Assembly (NCBI GenBank): GCA_964058845.1
Contig: CAXKVR010000682.1
Location: 1-30,923 of the forward strand
Direction of reading: 5' to 3'
Origin: Carex sylvatica
Taxonomy: Eukaryota; Streptophyta; Magnoliopsida; Poales; Cyperaceae
DNA length: 30,923 nt
Part shown: positions 10,371 through 24,200 of the stretch, in pieces
Position numbering within the stretch: position 1 is the first letter of the stretch
How the letters are laid out: each line of letters starts with the position of its first letter
Made by a program: the position numbers and the translations under genes
The notes under the pieces: model-generated
Database searches by the model: none
The model's input: the letters and a program-made list of their open reading frames with translations, nothing else
What the model was told of the DNA's origin: nothing

Positions 10371-13300
10371 GTCTCCTTGACAATATATCCTTGCTTTTTT
10401 AGTTGGACGGTTATTTCTTTTCCTTTTGGCTGTGTCGTGTACCTGTCCGGTAGAAGTCAGCAAAAGCTGACTTGGCCTTTACATGTTGGAGTTGCTAGGT
10501 TTTTGTTATAGTTTTTGTTTTTCAAATTGTCATATCTCACAACCTTGACTTTTGTCTATGTAGATGGAGCTCTCCTTGGAGTGGGTTGCTTTGCTGGAAC
10601 GGCACGCATCCAACAACCGTCACTTGCATGCGGTTTCTCTTATAAGATAAGTCTCATTCACAATATATCCTTGTTTTTTTAGTTGCACGGTTATTTCTTT
10701 CCTTTTTGGCTGTGTCGTGTACCTGTCCGGTAGAAGTCAGCAAAAGCTGACTTGGCCTTTACATGTTGGAGTTGGTGGGTCTTTGTTATAGTTTTTGTTT
10801 TTCAAATGGTCATATCTCACAACCTTTACGTTTGTTTATGTAGATGGAGCTCTCCTTGGAGTGGGCTGCTTTCCTGAAACGGCACGCATCCAACAACCGT
10901 GACTTCCTTGCGGTTTCTCTTATAAGATGAGTCCCCTTGACAATATATCCTTGCTTTTTTAGTTGCACGGTTATTTCTTTCCCTTTTGACTGTGTCGTGT
11001 ACCTGTCCGGTAGAAGTCAGCAAAAGCTGACTTGGCCTTTCCATGTTGGAGTTGCTAGGTCCTTGTTGTAGTTTTTTTTTTTCAAATTGTCATATCTCAC
11101 AACCTTGACTTTTGTCTATGTAGATGGAGCTCTCCTTGGAGTGGGCTGCTTTGCTGAAACGGCACGCATCCAACAACCGTCACTTTCATGCGGTTTCTCT
11201 TATAAGATAAGTCTCATTCACAATATAACCTTGTTTTTTTAGTTGCACGGTTATTTCTTTCCCTTTTGGCTGTGTCGTGTACCTGTCCGGTAGAAGTCAG
11301 CAAAAGCTGACTTGGCCTTTACATGTTGGAGTTGGTGGGTCTTTGTTATAGTTTTTGTTTTTCAAATGGTCATATCTCACAACCTTTACGTTTGTTTATG
11401 TAGATGGAGCTCTCCTTGGAGTGGGCTGCTTTCCTGAAACGGCACCCATCCAACAACCGTGACTTCCTTGCGGTTTCTCTTATAAGATAAGTCTCCTTGA
11501 CAATATATCCTTGCTTTTTTAGTTGCAAGGTTATTTCTTTCCCTTTTGGCTGTGTCGTGTACCTGTCCGGTAGAAGTCAGCAAAAGCTGACTTGGCCTTT
11601 CCATGTTGGAGTTGCTAGGTCCTTGTTGTAGTTTTTTTTTTTCAAATTGTCATATCTCACAATCTTGACTTTTGTCTATGTAGATGGAGCTCTCCTTGGA
11701 GTGGGCTGCTTTGCTGAAACGGCACGCATCCAACAACCGTCACTTTCATGCGGTTTCTCTTATAAGGTAAGTCTCATTCACAATATATCCTTGTTTTTTT
11801 AGTTGCACGGTTATTTCTTTCCCTTTTGGCTGTGTCGTGTACTTGTCCGGTAGAAGTCAGCAAAAGCTGACTTGGCCTTTACATGTTGGAGTTGCTAGGT
11901 CTTTGTTGTAGTTTTTGTTTTTCAAATGGTCGTATCTCACAACATTTACGTTTGTTCATTTAGATGGAGCTCTCCTTGGAGTGGGCTGCTTTGCTGGAAC
12001 GGCACGCATCCAACAACCGTCACTTTCATGCGGTTTCTCTTATAAGATAAGTCTCATTCACAATATAACCTTGTTTTTTTAGTTGCACGGTTATTTCTTT
12101 CCCTTTTGGCTGTGTCGTGTACTTGTCCGGTAGAAGTCAGCAAAAGCTGACTTGGCCTTTACATGTTGGAGTTGCTAGGTTTTTGTTATAGTTTTTGTTT
12201 TTCAAATTGTCATATCTCACAACCTTTACGTTTGTTCATGTAGATGGAGCTCTCCTTGGAGTGGGCTGCTTTGCTGGAACGGCACGCATCGAAAATCCGT
12301 GACTTCCTTGCGGTTTCTCTTATAAGATAAGTCTCCTTGACAATATATCCTTGCTTTTTTAGTTGCACGGTTATTTCTTTCCCTTTTGGCTGTGTCGTGT
12401 ACCTGTCCGGTAGAAGTCAGCAAAAGCTGACTTGGCCTTTACATGTTGGAGTTGCTAGGTCCTTGTTATAGTTTTTGTTTTTCAAATGGTCATATCTCAC
12501 AACCTTTACTTTTGTCTATGTAGATGGAGCTCTCCATGGAGTGGGCTGCTTTCCTGAAACGGCACCCATCCAACAACCGTGACTTCCTTGCGGTTTCTCT
12601 TATAAGATAAGTCTCCTTGACAATATATCCTTGCTTTTTTAGTTGCAAGGTTATTTCTTTCCCTTTTGGCTGTGTCGTGTACCTGTCCGGTAGAAGTCAG
12701 CAAAAGCTGACTTGGCCTTTCCATGTTGGAGTTGCTAGGTCCTTGTTGTAGTTTTTTTTTTTCAAATTGTCATATCTCACAACCTTGACTTTTGTCTATG
12801 TAGATGGAGCTCTCCTTGGAGTGGGCTGCTTTGCCGAAACGGCACGCATCCAACAACCGTCACTTTCATGCGGTTTCTCTTATAAGATAAGTCTCATTCA
12901 CAATATATCCTTGTTTTTTTAGTTGCACGGTTATTTCTTTCCCTTTTGGCTGTGTCGTGTACTTGTCCGGTAGAAGTCAGCAAAAGCTGACTTGGCCTTT
13001 ACATGTTGGAGTTGCTAGGTCTTTGTTATAGTTTTTGTTTTTCAAATGGTCGTATCTCACAACCTTTACGTTTGTTCATTTAGATGGAGCTCTCCTTGGA
13101 GTGGGCTGCTTTGCTGGAACGGCACGCATCCGACAACCGTCACTTTCATGCGGTTTCTCTTATAAGATAAGTCTCATTCACAATATATCCTTGTTTTTTT
13201 AGTTGCACGGTTATTTCTTTCCCTTTTGGCTGTGTCGTGTACTTGTCCGGTAGAAGTCAGCAAAAGCTGACTTGGCCTTTACATGTTGGAGTTGCTAGGT

Positions 13301-13589
13301 CTTTGTTATAGTTTTTGTTTTTCAAATGGTCGTATCTCACAACCTTTACGTTTGTTCATTTAGATGGAGCTCTCCTTGGAGTGGGCTGCTTTGCTGGAAC
13401 GGCACGCATCCAACAACCGTCACTTTCATGCGGTTTCTCTTATAAGATAAGTCTCATTCACAATATAACCTTGTTTTTTTAGTTGCACGGTTATTTCTTT
13501 CCCTTTTGGCTGTGTCGTGTACCTGTCCGGTAGAAGTCAGCAAAAGCTGACTTGGCCTTTCCATGTTGGAGTTGCTAGGTCCTTGTTGT

Positions 13590-15520
13590 AGTTTTTTTTT
13601 TTCAAATGGTCATATCTCACAACCTTGACTTTTGTCTATGTAGATGGAGCTCTCCTTGGAGTGGACTGCTTTGCTGGAATGGCACGCATCCAACAACCGT
13701 GACTTCCATGCGGTTTCTCTTATAAGATAAGTCTCCTTCACAATATATCCTTGCTTCTTTAGTTGCACGGTTATTTCTTTCCCTTTTGGCTGTGTCGTGT
13801 ACCTGTCCGGTAGAAGTCGGCAAAAGCTGACTTGGCCTTTACATGTTGGAGTTGCTAGGTCTTTGTTATAGTTTTTGTTTTTCAAATTGTCATATCTCAC
13901 AACCTTTACGTTTGTTCATGTAGATGGAGCTCTCCTTGGAGTGGGCTGCTTTGCTGGAACGGCACGCATCCAACATCCGTGACTTCCTTGCGGTTTCTCT
14001 TATAAGATAAGTCTCGTTGACAATATATCCTTTTTTTTTTTAGTTGCACGGTTATTTATTTCCCTTTTGGCTGTGTCGTGTACCTCTCCGGTAGAAGTCA
14101 GCAAAAGCTGACTTGGCCTTTACATGTCGGAGTTGGTGGGTCTTTGTTATAGTTTTTGTTTTTCAAATGGTCATATCTCACAACCTTTACGTTTGTTTAT
14201 GTAGATGGAGCTCTCCATGGAGTGGGCTGCTTTCCTAAAACGGCACCCATCCAACAACCGTGACTTCCTTGCGGTTTCTCTTATAAGATAAGTCTCCTTG
14301 ACAATATATCCTTGATTTTTTAGTTGCAAGGTTATTTCTTTCCCTTTTGGCTGTGTCGTGTACCTGTCCGGTAGAAGTCAGCAAAAGCTGACTTGGCCTT
14401 TACATGTTGGAGTTGCTAGGTCCTTGTTGTAGTTTTTTTTTTTCAAATGGTCATATCTCACAACCTTGACTTTTGTCTATGTAGATGGAGCTCTCCTTGG
14501 AGTGGACTGCTTTGCTGGAACGGCACGCATCCAACAACCGTGACTTCCATGCGGTTTCTCTTATAAGATAAGTCTCCTTCACAATATATCCTTGCTTCTT
14601 TAGTTGCACGGTTATTTCTTTCCCTTTTGGCTGTGTCGTGTACCTGTCCGGTAGAAGTCAGCAAAAGCTGACTTGGCCTTTACATGTTGGAGTTGCTAGG
14701 TCCTTGTTGTAGTTTTTTTTTTTCAAATGGTCATATCTCACAACCTTGACTTTTGTCTATGTAGATGGAGCTCTCCTTGGAGTGGACTGCTTTGCTGGAA
14801 TGGCACGCATCCAACAACCGTGACTTCCATGCGGTTTCTCTTATAAGATAAGTCTCCTTGACAATATATCCTTGCTTCTTTAGTTGCACGGTTATTTCTT
14901 TCCCTTTTGGCTGTGTCGTGTACCTGTCCGGTAGAAGTCGGCAAAAGCTGACTTGGCCTTTACATGTTGGAGTTGCTAGGTCTTTGTTATAGTTTTTGTT
15001 TTTCAAATTGTCATATCTCACAACCTTTACGTTTGTTCATGTAGATGGAGCTCTCCTTGGAGTGGGCTGCTTTGCTGGAACGGCACGCATCCAACATCCG
15101 TGACTTCCTTGCGGTTTCTCTTATAAGATAAGTCTCGTTGACAATATATCCTTGCTTTTTTAGTTGCACGGTTATTTATTTCCCTTTTGGCTGTGTCGTG
15201 TACCTCTCCGGTAGAAGTCAGCAAAAGCTGACTTGGCCTTTACATGTCGGAGTTGGTGGGTCTTTGTTATAGTTTTTGTTTTTCAAATGGTCATATCTCA
15301 CAACCTTTACGTTTGTTTATGTAGATGGAGCTCTCCATGGAGTGGGCTGCTTTCCTAAAACGGCACCCATCCAACAACCGTGACTTCCTTGCGGTTTCTC
15401 TTATAAGATAAGTCTCCTTGACAATATATCCTTGCTTTTTTAGTTGCAAGGTTATTTCTTTCCCTTTTGGCTGTGTCGTGTACCTGTCCGGTAGAAGTCA
15501 GCAAAAGCTGACTTGGCCTT
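13590..15520. repeat. Segmental duplication within the array, offset 1121 bp
   Basis: Monomers with cores at 13643, 13923 and 14204 reappear in order at 14764, 15044 and 15324. Shared private variants are GCTGGAATGGCACG, CCAACATCCGTGAC with CTCGTTGAC, TACCTCTCCGG, and CTCCATGGAG with CCTAAAACGG. The extra base over 1120 lies in a T-run near 14030. The core at 14484 is a further near copy of the first monomer. Confidence 0.85.
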
Positions 15521-17837
15521 TCCATGTTGGAGTTGCTAGGTCCTTGTTGTAGGTTTTTTTTTTTCAAATTGTCTTATCTCACAACCTTTACGTTTGTTCA
15601 TGTAGATGGAGCTATCCTTGGAGTGGGCTGATTTGCTGGAACGGCACGCATCCAACAACCGTTCCTTTCATGCGGTTTCTCTTATAAGATAAGTCTCATT
15701 CACAATATATCCTTGTTTTTTTAGTTGCACGGTTATTTCTTTCCCTTTTGGCTGTGTCGTGTACCTGTCCGGTAGAAGTCAGCAAAAGCTGACTTGGCAT
15801 TTACATGTTGGAGTTGCTAGGTCTTTGTTATAGTTTTTGTTTTTCAAATGGTCATATCTCACAACCTTTACGTTTGTTCATTTAGATGGAGCTCTCCTTG
15901 GAGTGGGCTGCTTTGCTGGAACGGCACGCATCCAACAACCGTGACTTCCATGCGGTTTCTCTTATAAGATAAGTCTCCTTGACAATATATCCTTGATTTT
16001 TTAGTTGCACGGTTATTTCTTTCCCTTTTGGATGTGTCGTGTACCTGTCCGGTAGAAGTCAGCAAAAGCTGACTTGGCCTTTACATGTTGGAGTTGGTGG
16101 GTCTTTGTTATAGTTTTTGTTTTTCAAATGGTCATATCTCACAACCTTGACGTTTGTTTATGTAGATGGAGCTCTCGTTGGAGTGGGCTGCTTTCCTGAA
16201 ACGGCACCCATCCAACAACCGTGACTTCCTTGCGGTTTCTCTTATAAGATAAGTCTCCTTGACAATATATCCTTGCTTTTTTAGTTGCACGGTTATTTCT
16301 TTCCCTTTTGGCTGTGTCGTGTACCTGTCCGGTAGAAGTCAGCAAAAGCTGACTTGGTACATGTTGGAGTTGCTAGGTCTTTGTTATAGTTTTTGTTTTC
16401 CAAATTGTCATATCTCACAACCTTTACGTTTGTTCATGTAGATGGAGCTCTCCTTGGAGTGGGCTGCTTTGCTGGAACGGCACGCATCCAACATCCGTGA
16501 CTTCCTTGCGGTTTCTCTTATAAGATAAGTCTCGTTGACAATATATCCTTGCTTTTTTAGTTGCACGGTTATTTATTTCCCTTTTGGCTGTGTCGTGTAC
16601 CTGTCCGGTAGAAGTCAGCAAAAGCTGACTTGGCCTTTACATGTTGGAGTTGGTGGGTCTTTGTTATAGTTTTTGTTTTTCAAATGGTCATATCTCACAA
16701 CCTTTACGTTTGTTTATGTAGATGGAGCTCTCCATGGAGTGGGCTGCTTTCCTAAAACGGCACCCATCCAACAACCGTGACTTCCTTGCGGTTTCTCTTA
16801 TAAGATAAGTCTCCTTGACAATATATCCTTGCTTTTTTAGTTGCAAGGTTATTTCTTTCCCTTTTGGCTGTGTCGTGTACCTGTCCGGTAGAAGTCAGCA
16901 AAAGCTGACTTGGCCTTTCCATGTTGGAGTTGCTAGGTCCTTGTTGTAGTTTTTTTTTTTTCAAATTGTCATATCTCACAACCTTTACGTTTGTTCATGT
17001 AGATGGAGCTATCCTTGGAGTGGGCTGATTTGCTGGAACGGCACGCATCCAACAACCGTTCCTTTCATGCGGTTTCTCTTATAAGATAAGTCTCATTCAC
17101 AATATATCCTTGTTTTTTTAGTTGCACGGTTATTTCTTTCCCTTTTGGCTGTGTCGTGTACCTGTCCGGTAGAAGTCAGCAAAAGCTGACTTGGCATTTA
17201 CATGTTGGAGTTGCTAGGTCTTTGTTATAGTTTTTGTTTTTCAAATGGTCATATCTCACAACCTTTACGTTTGTTCATTTAGATGGAGCTCTCCTTGGAG
17301 TGGGCTGCTTTGCTGGAACGGCACGCATCCAACAACCGTGACTTCCATGCGGTTTCTCTTATAAGATAAGTCTCCTTGACAATATATCCTTGATTTTTTA
17401 GTTGCACGGTTATTTCTTTCCCTTTTGGCTGTGTCGTGTACCTGTCCGGTAGAAGTCAGCAAAAGCTGACTTGGCCTTTACATGTTGGAGTTGGTGGGTC
17501 TTTGTTATAGTTTTTGTTTTTCAAATGGTCATATCTCACAACCTTTACGTTTGTTTATGTAGATGGAGCTCTCGTTGGAGTGGGCTGCTTTCCTGAAACG
17601 GCACCCATCCAACAACCGTGACTTCCTTGCGGTTTCTCTTATAAGATAAGTCTCCTTGACAATATATCCTTGCTTTTTTAGTTGCAAGGTTATTTCTTTC
17701 CCTTTTGGCTGTGTCGTGTACCTGTCCGGTAGAAGTCAGCAAAAGCTGACTTGGCCTTTCCATGTTGGAGTTGCTAGGTCCTTGTTGTAGTTTTTTTTTT
17801 TCAAATTGTCATATCTCACAACCTTGACTTTTGTCTA
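15044..17837. repeat. Five-monomer duplication within the array, offset 1397 bp
   Basis: Cores 15044, 15324, 15605, 15885 and 16165 correspond in order to 16441, 16721, 17002, 17282 and 17562. Private variants travel together: ACATCCGTGAC; CCTAAAACGG; GCTATCCTTGGAG with GGGCTGATTTGC and CGTTCCTTTCATG; TTGATTTTTTAG; CTCTCGTTGGAG. The offset is short of 1400 mainly because CCTT was lost at about 16358 (GACTTGGTACATG). Confidence 0.88.
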
Positions 17838-20800
17838 TGTAGATGGAGCTCTCCTTGGAGTGGGCTGCTTTGCTGGAACGGCACGCATCCAACAACCGTC
17901 AGTTTCATGCGGTTTCTCTTATAAGATAAGTCTCATTCACAATATATCCTTGTTTTTTTAGTTGCACGGTTATTTCTTTCCCTTTTGGCTGTGTCGTGTA
18001 CTTGTCCGGTAGAAGTCAGCAAAAGCTGACTTGGCCTTTACATGTTGGAGTTGCTAGGTCTTTGTTATAGTTTTTGTTTTTCAAATGGTCGTATCTCACA
18101 ACCTTTACGTTTGTTCATTTAGATGGAGCTCTCCTTGGAGTGGGCTGCTTTGCTGGAACGGCACGCATCCAACAACCGTCACTTTCATGCGGTTTCTCTT
18201 ATAAGAAAAGTCTCATTCACAATATAACCTTGTTTTTTTAGTTGCACGGTTATTTCTTTCCCTTTTGGCTGTGTCGTGTACCTCTCCGGTAGAAGTCAGC
18301 AAAAGCTGACTTGGCCTTTACATGTTGGAGTTGCTAGGTTTTTGTTATAGTTTTTGTTTTTCAAATTGTCATATCTCACAACCTTGACTTTTGTCTATGT
18401 AGATGGAGCTCTCCTTGGAGTGTGCTGCTTTGCTGGAACGGCACGCATCCAACAACCGTCACTTTCATGCGGTTTCTCTTATAAGATAAGTCTCATTCAC
18501 AATATAACCTTGTTTTTTTAGTTGCACGGTTATTTCTTGCCCTTTTGGCTGTGTCGTGTACCTGTCCGGTAGAAGTCAGCAAAAGCTGACTTGGCCTTTA
18601 CATGTTGGAGTTGCTAGGTTTTTGTTATAGTTTTTGTTTTTCAAATTGTCATATCTCACAACCTTTACGTTTGTTCATGTAGATGGAGCTCTCCTTGGAG
18701 TGGGCTGCTTTGCTGGAACGGCACGCATCCAACAACCGTGGCTTTCTTGCAGTTTCTCTTATAAGATAAGTCTCCTTGACAATATATCCTTGCTTTTTTA
18801 GTTGCACGGTTATTTCTTTCCCTTTTGGCTGTGTCGTGTATCTGTCCGGTAGAAGTCAGCAAAAGCTGACTTGGGCTTTACCTATTGGAGTTGCTGGGTC
18901 TTTGTTATAGTTTTTGTTTTTCAAATGGTCATATCTCACAACCTTTACGTTTGTTTATGTAGATGGAGGTCTCCTTGGAGTGGGCTGCTTTCCTGAAACG
19001 GCACGCATCCAACAACCGTGACTTCCTTGCGGTTTCTCTTATAAGATAAGTCTCCTTGACAATATATCCTTGCTTTTTTAGTTGCAAGGTTATTTCTTTC
19101 CCTTTTGGCTGTGTCGTGTACCTGTCCGGTAGAAGTCAGCAAAAGCTGACTTGGCATTTCCATGTTGGAGTTGCTAGGTCCTTGTTGTAGTTTTTTTTTT
19201 TTCAAATTGTCATATCTCACAACCTTGACTTTTGTCTATGTAGATGGAGCTCTCCTTGGAGTGGGCTGCTTTGCTGAAACGGCACGCATCCAACAACCGT
19301 CACTTTCATGCGGTTTCTCTTATAAGATAAGTCTCATTCACAATATATCCTTGTTTTTTTGGTTGCACGGTTATTTCTTTCCCTTTTGGCTGTGTCGTGT
19401 ACATGTCCGGTAGAAGTCAGCAAAAGCTGACTTGGCCTTTACATGTTGGAGTTGCTAGGTCTTTGTTATAGTTTTTGTTTTTCAAATGGTCGTATCTCAC
19501 AACCTTTACGTTTGTTCATTTAGATGGAGCTCTCCTTGGAGTGGGCTGCTTTGCTGGAACGGCACGCATCCAACAACCGTCACTTTCATGCGGTTTCTCT
19601 TATAAGATAAGTCTCATTCACAATATAACCTTGTTTTTTTAGTTGCACGGTTATTTCTTTCCCTTTTGGCTCTGTCGTGTACCTGTCCGGTAGAAGTCAG
19701 CAAAAGCTAACTTGGCCTTTACATGTTGGAGTTGCTGGGTCTTTGTTATAGTTTTTGTTTTTCAAATGGACATATCTCACAACCTTTACTTTTGTTTATG
19801 TAGATGGAGCTCTCCTTGGAGTGGTCTGCTTTGTTGGAACGGCACGCATCCAACAACCGTGACTTCCATGCGGTTTCTCTTATAAGATAAGTCTCCTTGA
19901 CAATATATCCTTCCTTTTTTAGTTGCACGGTTGTTTCTTTCACTTTTGGCTGTGTCGTGTACCTGTCCGGTAGAAGTCAGCAAAAGCTGACTTGACCTTT
20001 ACATGTTGGAGTTGCTAGGTCTTTGTTCTAGTTTTTGTTTTTCAAATGGTCATATCTCACAACCTTTACGTTTGTTTATGTAGATGGAGCTCTCGTTGGA
20101 GTGGGCTGCTTTCCTGAAACGGCACCCATCCAACAACCGTGACTTCCTTGCGGTTTCTCTTATAAGATAAGTCTCCTTGACAATATATCCTTGCTTTTTT
20201 AGTTGCATGGTTATTTCTTTCCCTTTTGGCTGTGTCGTGTACCTGTCCGGTAGAAGTCAGCAAAAGCTGACTTGGCGTTTCCATGTTGGAGTTGCTAGGT
20301 CCTTGTTGTAGTTTTTTTTTTTCAAATTGTCATATCTCACAACCTTGACTTTTGTCTATGTAGATGGAGCTCTCCTTGGAGTGGGCTGCTTTGCTGGAAC
20401 GGCACGCATCCAACAACCGTCAGTTTCATGCGGTTTCTCTTATAAGATAAGTCTCATTCACAATATATCCTTGTTTTTTTAGTTGCACGGTTATTTCTTT
20501 CCCTTTTGGCTGTGTCGTGTACTTGTCCGGTAGAAGTCAGCAAAAGCTGACTTGGCCTTTACATGTTGGAGTTGCTAGGTCTTTGTTATAGTTTTTGTTT
20601 TTCAAATGGTCGTATTTCACAACCTTTACGTTTGTTCATTTAGATGGAGCTCTCCTTGGAGTGGGCTGCTTTGCTGGAACGGCACGCATCCAACAACCGT
20701 CACTTTCATGCGGTTTCTCTTATAAGATAAGTCTCATTCACAATATAACCTTGTTTTTTTAGTTGCACGGTTATTTCTTTCCCTTTTGGCTGTGTCGTGT

Positions 20801-20920
20801 ACCTCTCCGGTAGAAGTCAGCAAAAGCTGACTTGGCCTTTACATGTTGGAGTTGCTAGGTTTTTGTTATAGTTTTTGTTTTTCAAATTGTCATATCTCAC
20901 AACCTTTACGTTTGTTCATG
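17562..20920. repeat. Three-monomer duplication at 2521-bp offset
   Basis: Cores 17562 (CTCTCGTTGGAG), 17842 (CCGTCAGTTTCATG) and 18122 match 20083, 20363 and 20643 in order; the next monomers (18402 and 20923) differ in type. Different content lies between the two copies, so this is a dispersed rather than adjacent duplication inside the array. Confidence 0.75.
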
Positions 20921-21202
20921 TAGATGGAGCTCTCCTTGGAGTGGGCTGCTTTGCTGGAACGGCACGCATCCAACATCCGTGACTTCCTTGCGGTTTCTCT
21001 TATAAGATAAGTCTCCTTGACAATATATCCTTGCTTTTTTAGTTGCACGGTTATTTATTTCCCTTTTGGCTGTGTCGTGTACCTGTCCGGTAGAAGTCAG
21101 CAAAAGCTGACTTGGCCTTTACATGTTGGAGTTGCTAGGTCCTTGTTGTAGTTTTTTTTTTTCAAATGGTCATATCTCACAACCTTGACTTTTGTCTATG
21201 TA

Positions 21203-24200
21203 GATGGAGCTCTCCTTGGAGTGGGCTGCTTTGCTGGAACGGCACGCATCCAACAACCGTCACTTTCATGCGGTTTCTCTTATAAGATAAGTCTCATTCA
21301 CAATATAACCTTGTTTTTTTAGTTGCACGGTTATTTCTTGCCCTTTTGGCTGTGTCGTGTACCTGTCCGGTAGAAGTCAGCAAAAGCTGACTTGGCCTTT
21401 ACATGTTGGAGTTGCTAGGTTTTTGTTATAGTTTTTGTTTTTCAAATTGTCATATCTCACAACCTTTACGTTTGTTCATGTAGATGGAGCTCTCCTTGGA
21501 GTGGGCTGCTTTGCTGGAACGGCACGCATCCAACAACCGTGGCTTCCATGCGGTTTCTCTTATAAGATAAGTCTCCTTGACAATATATCCTTGCTTTTTT
21601 AGTTGCACGGTTATTTCTTTCCCTTTTGGCTGTGTCGTGTATCTGTCCGGTAGAAGTCAGCAAAAGCTGACTTGGGCTTTACCTATTGGAGTTGCTGGGT
21701 CTTTGTTATAGTTTTTGTTTTTCAAATGGTCATATCTCACAACCTTTACGTTTGTTTATGTAGATGGAGGTCTCCTTGGAGTGGGCTGCTTTCCTGAAAC
21801 GGCACGCATCCAACAACCGTGACTTCCTTGCGGTTTCTCTTATAAGATAAGTCCCCTTGACAATATATCCTTACTTTTTTAGTTGCACGGTTATTTCTTT
21901 CCCTTTTGGCTGTGTCGTGTACCTGTCCGGTAGAAGTCAGCAAAAGCTGACTTGGCCTTTCCATATTGGCGTTGCTAGGTCTTTGTTATAGTTTTTGTTT
22001 TTCAAATGGTCATATCTCACAACCTCTACTTTTGTTTATGTAGATGAAGTTCTCCTTGGAGTGGGCTGCTTTCCTGAAACGGCACGCATCCAACAACCGT
22101 GACTTCTTTGCTGTTTCTCTTATAAGATAAGTCTCCTTGACAATATATCCTTGCTTTTTTAGTTGAACGATTATTTCTTTCCCTTTTGGCTGTGTCGTGT
22201 ACCTGTCCGGTAGAAGTCAGCAAAAGCTGACTTGGCCTTTACATGTCGGAGTTGGTGGGTCTTTGTTATAGTTTTTGTTTTTCAAATGGTCATATCTCAC
22301 AACCTTTACGTTTGTTTATGTAGATGGAGCTCTCCATGGAGTGGGCTGCTTTCCTGAAACGGCACCCATCCAACAACCGTGACTTCCTTGCGGTTTCTCT
22401 TATAAGATAAGTCTCCTTGACAATATATCCTTGCTTTTTTAGTTGCAAGGTTATTTCTTTCCCTTTTGGCTGTGTCGTGTACCTGTCCGGTAGAAGTCAG
22501 CAAAAGCTGACTTGGCCTTTCCATGTTGGAGTTGCTAGGTCCTTGTTGTAGTTTTTTTTTTTCAAATTGTCATATCTCACAACCTTGACTTTTGTCTATG
22601 TAGATGGAGCTCTCCTTGGAGTGGGCTGCTTTGCTGAAACGGCACGCATCCAACAACCGTCACTTTCATGCGGTTTCTCTTATAAGATAAGTCTCATTCA
22701 CAATATATCCTTGTTTTTTTGGTTGCACGGTTATTTCTTTCCCTTTTGGCTGTGTCGTGTACATGTCCGGTAGAAGTCAGCAAAAGCTGACTTGGCCTTT
22801 ACATGTTGGAGTTGCTAGGTCTTTGTTATAGTTTTTGTTTTTCAAATGGTCGTATCTCACAACCTTTACGTTTGTTCATTTAGATGGAGCTCTCCTTGGA
22901 GTGGGCTGCTTTGCTGGAACGGCACGCATCCAACAACCGTCACTTTCATGCGGTTTCTCTTATAAGATAAGTCTCATTCACAATATAACCTTGTTTTTTT
23001 AGTTGCACGGTTATTTCTTTCCCTTTTGGCTCTGTCGTGTACCTGTCCGGTAGAAGTCAGCAAAAGCTAACTTGGCCTTTACATGTTGGAGTTGCTGGGT
23101 CTTTGTTATAGTTTTTGTTTTTCAAATGGACATATCTCACAACCTTTACTTTTGTTTATTTAGATGGAGCTCTCCTTGGAGTGGTCTGCTTTGTTGGAAC
23201 GGCACGCATCCAACAACCGTGACTTCCATGCGGTTTCTCTTATAAGATAAGTCTCCTTGACAATATATCCTTCCTTTTTTAGTTGCACGGTTGTTTCTTT
23301 CACTTTTGGCTGTGTCGTGTACCTGTCCGGTAGAAGTCAGCAAAAGCTGACTTGACCTTTACATGTTGGAGTTGCTAGGTCTTTGTTCTAGTTTTTGTTT
23401 TTCAAATGGTCATATCTCACAACCTTTACGTTTGTTTATGTAGATGGAGCTCTACTTGGAGTGGGCTGCTTTCCTGAAACGGCAAGCATCCAACAACCGT
23501 GACTTCCTTGCGGTTTCTCTTATAAGATAAGTCTCTTTGACAATATATCCTTGCTTTTTTAGTTGGACGGTTATTTCTTTTCCTTTTGGCTGTGTCGTGT
23601 ACCTGTCCGGTAGAAGTCAGCAAAAGCTGACTTGGCCTTTACATGTTGGAGTTGCTAGGTTTTTGTTATAGTTTTTGTTTTTCAAATTGTCATATCTCAC
23701 AACCTTTACGTTTGTTCATGTAGATGGAGCTATCCTTGGAGTGGGCTGCTTTGCTGGAACGGCACGCATCCAACAACCGTGGCTTCCATGCGGTTTCTCT
23801 TATAAGATAAGTCTCCTTGACAATATATCCTTGCTTTTTTAGTTGCACGGTTATTTCTTTCCCTTTTGGCTGTGTCGTGTACCTGTCTGGTAGAAGTCAG
23901 CAAAAGCTGACTTGGCCTTTACCTGTTGGAGTTGCTGGGTCTTTGTTATAGTTTTTGTTTTTCAAATGGTCATATCACACAACCTTTACTTTTGTTTATG
24001 TAGATGGAGCTCTCCTTGGAGTGGCCTGCTTTCCTGAAACGGCACGCATCCAACAACCGTGACTTCCTTGCGGTTTCTCTTATAAGATAAGTCCCCTTGA
24101 CAATATATCCTTGCTTTTTTAGTTGCACGGTTATTTCTTTCCCTTTTGGCTGTGTCGTGTACCTGTCTGGTAGAAGTCAGCAAAAGCTGACTTGGCCTTT

